Shown one piece after another: positions 5,156 to 6,467 of a stretch of DNA of 6,467 bases (positions within the stretch are counted from its first letter, which is position 1; each line of letters starts with the position of its first letter). The translations under genes and the position numbers were made by a program. Source of the DNA: JAWLDV01 sp046537975 (GTDB lineage Bacteria; Desulfobacterota; Desulfobulbia; Desulfobulbales; SURF-16). The stretch is from NCBI GenBank assembly GCA_046537975.1, contig JBKHJR010000090.1, positions 1 through 6,467 of the forward strand, written 5' to 3'. Under the pieces are notes generated by a model. That model saw only the letters and a program-made list of their open reading frames with translations. It had not been told where the DNA came from and did not search any database.

Positions 5156-6467
5156 GTAAGCGCCCCTCAAAACGTTCTAAAATGCGTTCAGTTATTTGCT
5201 GGTGCACATTATTTACTTCCTTGTCACTCAAGGTATGATCAGCAGAACGGTAGGTCATTGATATAGCCACACTTTTATATCCTGCCTGGATTGGCTTGCC
5301 TTCATAAACATCAAACAATTCAGCATCTTCAATTAATTCATCTTTATTGTCAAGCAGCTCCTGTATAATATCTCCGGCACCGGTACGGACAGGTACAAGG
5401 ACAGCCAGATCCCGTTTTACTGCAGGATAACGGCTCAGAGGCTGAAAAAGACGGGCCTGGGGCTCAATCCGGTATAGAAGATCAAGATCCACATCAAGAT
5501 AAAAGACATCCTGCTTAATGGAGAAACGATTTAGAACATCAGGATGAATCCCGCCCAATTCACCTACTTTTCTGCCCGACTCGGTAAGCTGCATATAAAG
5601 GAAGGGCTGGCAGTAGGCAGGAGCTTGATCTGCCGCCACTTCGAAATTTATCCTGGTCCGCCTCAACTCTCTGACAAGCTCTTCCCCTACCCCCTTGATA
5701 TCGAAGAAATCCACTGCCTGGCCTGAAAAATAAAAAGAAGGGGCCTCCGGATATCTGGCCCCGCTGCACAGCAGGGTGAGCCGGGTTGTCTCCAGGGGCA
5801 GTTCCCGGTCAGGTTGGGGGATAAAAACCTTGCCGATTTCAAAGAGCCTGATATCGGGGGTCTGATGGTTTATGTTATGGCGGATATTCTCCAGAAGACC
5901 GGGCAGCAGGGTAGTCCTCATTATGCTCTGATCATCAGTAAGAGGATTCTGTAGAGAGATGGTCTTCCTCAATAAAGAATCCTCCGGCAGATGGAGCATG
6001 TCAAAATGCCGGGGAGAAATAAAACTGTAGTTGATCGCCTCGTCAAAACCCAGACCGGCAGCAAGTGCGGCCACTTCCCTGCGGAAATTGCGGGCTCCGT
6101 CCGGCAAGGCCCTGCTCATGGGAACAACAGGCAGGGTCTGAGGGAAACGGTTGTAACCTTTAAGCCGGGCTATCTCCTCAATCAGATCAACTTCCCGCTC
6201 CAGATCGATTCGGAAGCTGGGAGGCGTAACCCGCAGGGTATCTTCATCTTTATCTTCACTCTCAATCTCTATGGAAGACAGCAGAGATTTGAGCCCGTCA
6301 GCGCTGAAATCAAGACCCAGTACTTCCCGGGTCTTGCTGATCCTTAATTCCAGAGGTTCACCGGTACCGGTAGGCTGATAGATATCAATCCCGCCGGGGA
6401 CGATATCCACCCCGGCCACTTCACCAAGAAGCTGCACAGCCCTTTCCATGGCAAGCGGTGCCAGCTC
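5145..6467 (-). CDS. pheT: Phenylalanyl-tRNA synthetase beta subunit, C-terminal part
   Basis: The last 440 residues of a protein usually near 800 residues; the frame is open through the right edge, so the N-terminus is outside. In order it shows a B5 domain (ELRISKTREVLGLDFSADG through VDLIEEIARLKGYNRFP), the catalytic-like core of the beta subunit (GLGFDEAINYSFISPR, LLPGLLENIRHNINHQ, LFEIGKVF), and a C-terminal FDX-ACB anticodon-binding domain (SRYPAVKRDLAVLVP to DHTLSDKEVNNVHQQITERI). With PheS it charges tRNA-Phe in the cytoplasm as an alpha2-beta2 enzyme. No frameshift is seen. It is the first visible gene of the operon and its stop (5145-5147) overlaps the ihfA start, as in enterobacteria and Desulfobacterota. 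Confidence 0.97.
   Translation of the reverse strand, partial: ELAPLAMERAVQLLGEVAGVDIVPGGIDIYQPTGTGEPLELRISKTREVLGLDFSADGLKSLLSSIEIESEDKDEDTLRVTPPSFRIDLEREVDLIEEIARLKGYNRFPQTLPVVPMSRALPDGARNFRREVAALAAGLGFDEAINYSFISPRHFDMLHLPEDSLLRKTISLQNPLTDDQSIMRTTLLPGLLENIRHNINHQTPDIRLFEIGKVFIPQPDRELPLETTRLTLLCSGARYPEAPSFYFSGQAVDFFDIKGVGEELVRELRRTRINFEVAADQAPAYCQPFLYMQLTESGRKVGELGGIHPDVLNRFSIKQDVFYLDVDLDLLYRIEPQARLFQPLSRYPAVKRDLAVLVPVRTGAGDIIQELLDNKDELIEDAELFDVYEGKPIQAGYKSVAISMTYRSADHTLSDKEVNNVHQQITERILERFEGRLREE

Overview
The window looks like a bacterial chromosome segment in which a conserved housekeeping operon meets the worn-down end of a tRNA-integrated mobile element. All genes I can support lie on the minus strand, so the window reads from right to left. 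The order pheT - ihfA - small MerR-type regulator - tRNA-Pro is an arrangement I associate with Desulfobacterota (former Deltaproteobacteria). That assignment rests on gene order and protein character only, and I cannot name a genus.

Right part (4378-6467): the C-terminal half of phenylalanyl-tRNA synthetase beta (pheT, running off the right edge) overlaps ihfA by 11 bp. Two codons after the ihfA stop, in the same frame, comes a MerR-family regulator. A short spacer with hairpins and a TTGACA box then leads into an intact tRNA-Pro with anticodon GGG and an encoded CCA end (4301-4377).

Middle part (3586-4300): just past the tRNA 3' end are a strong minus-strand intrinsic terminator, three 10-bp direct repeats on an exact 12-bp period, and the N-terminal 136 codons of a tyrosine recombinase that lacks its whole catalytic domain. 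This is the layout of an attachment-site end of an integrative element, here inactivated. The integrase breaks off at a 65-bp structure with 22-bp inverted repeats (21/22 identical). Next to it is a second, perfect 17-bp inverted repeat with a 32-nt spacer.

Left part (1-3409): probable cargo or older accessory DNA devoted to cyclic-di-GMP and PAS signalling. It holds a 745-residue membrane protein with a hydrophobic sensor region, coiled coil, PAS, GGDEF (with I-site) and HD-GYP domains, all with signature residues intact. It also holds a 74-codon C-terminal relic of an EAL phosphodiesterase and the first 232 residues of a tandem-PAS protein that runs off the left edge and has its own sigma70-like promoter.

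Functionally, the right part is translation and nucleoid housekeeping, while the left part would sense a signal and set c-di-GMP levels. IHF is a classical host factor for tyrosine-recombinase excision, so it is notable, though possibly chance, that ihfA sits beside this attachment site. I see no clearly new system; the least explained DNA is the paired inverted-repeat block at 3586-3724.
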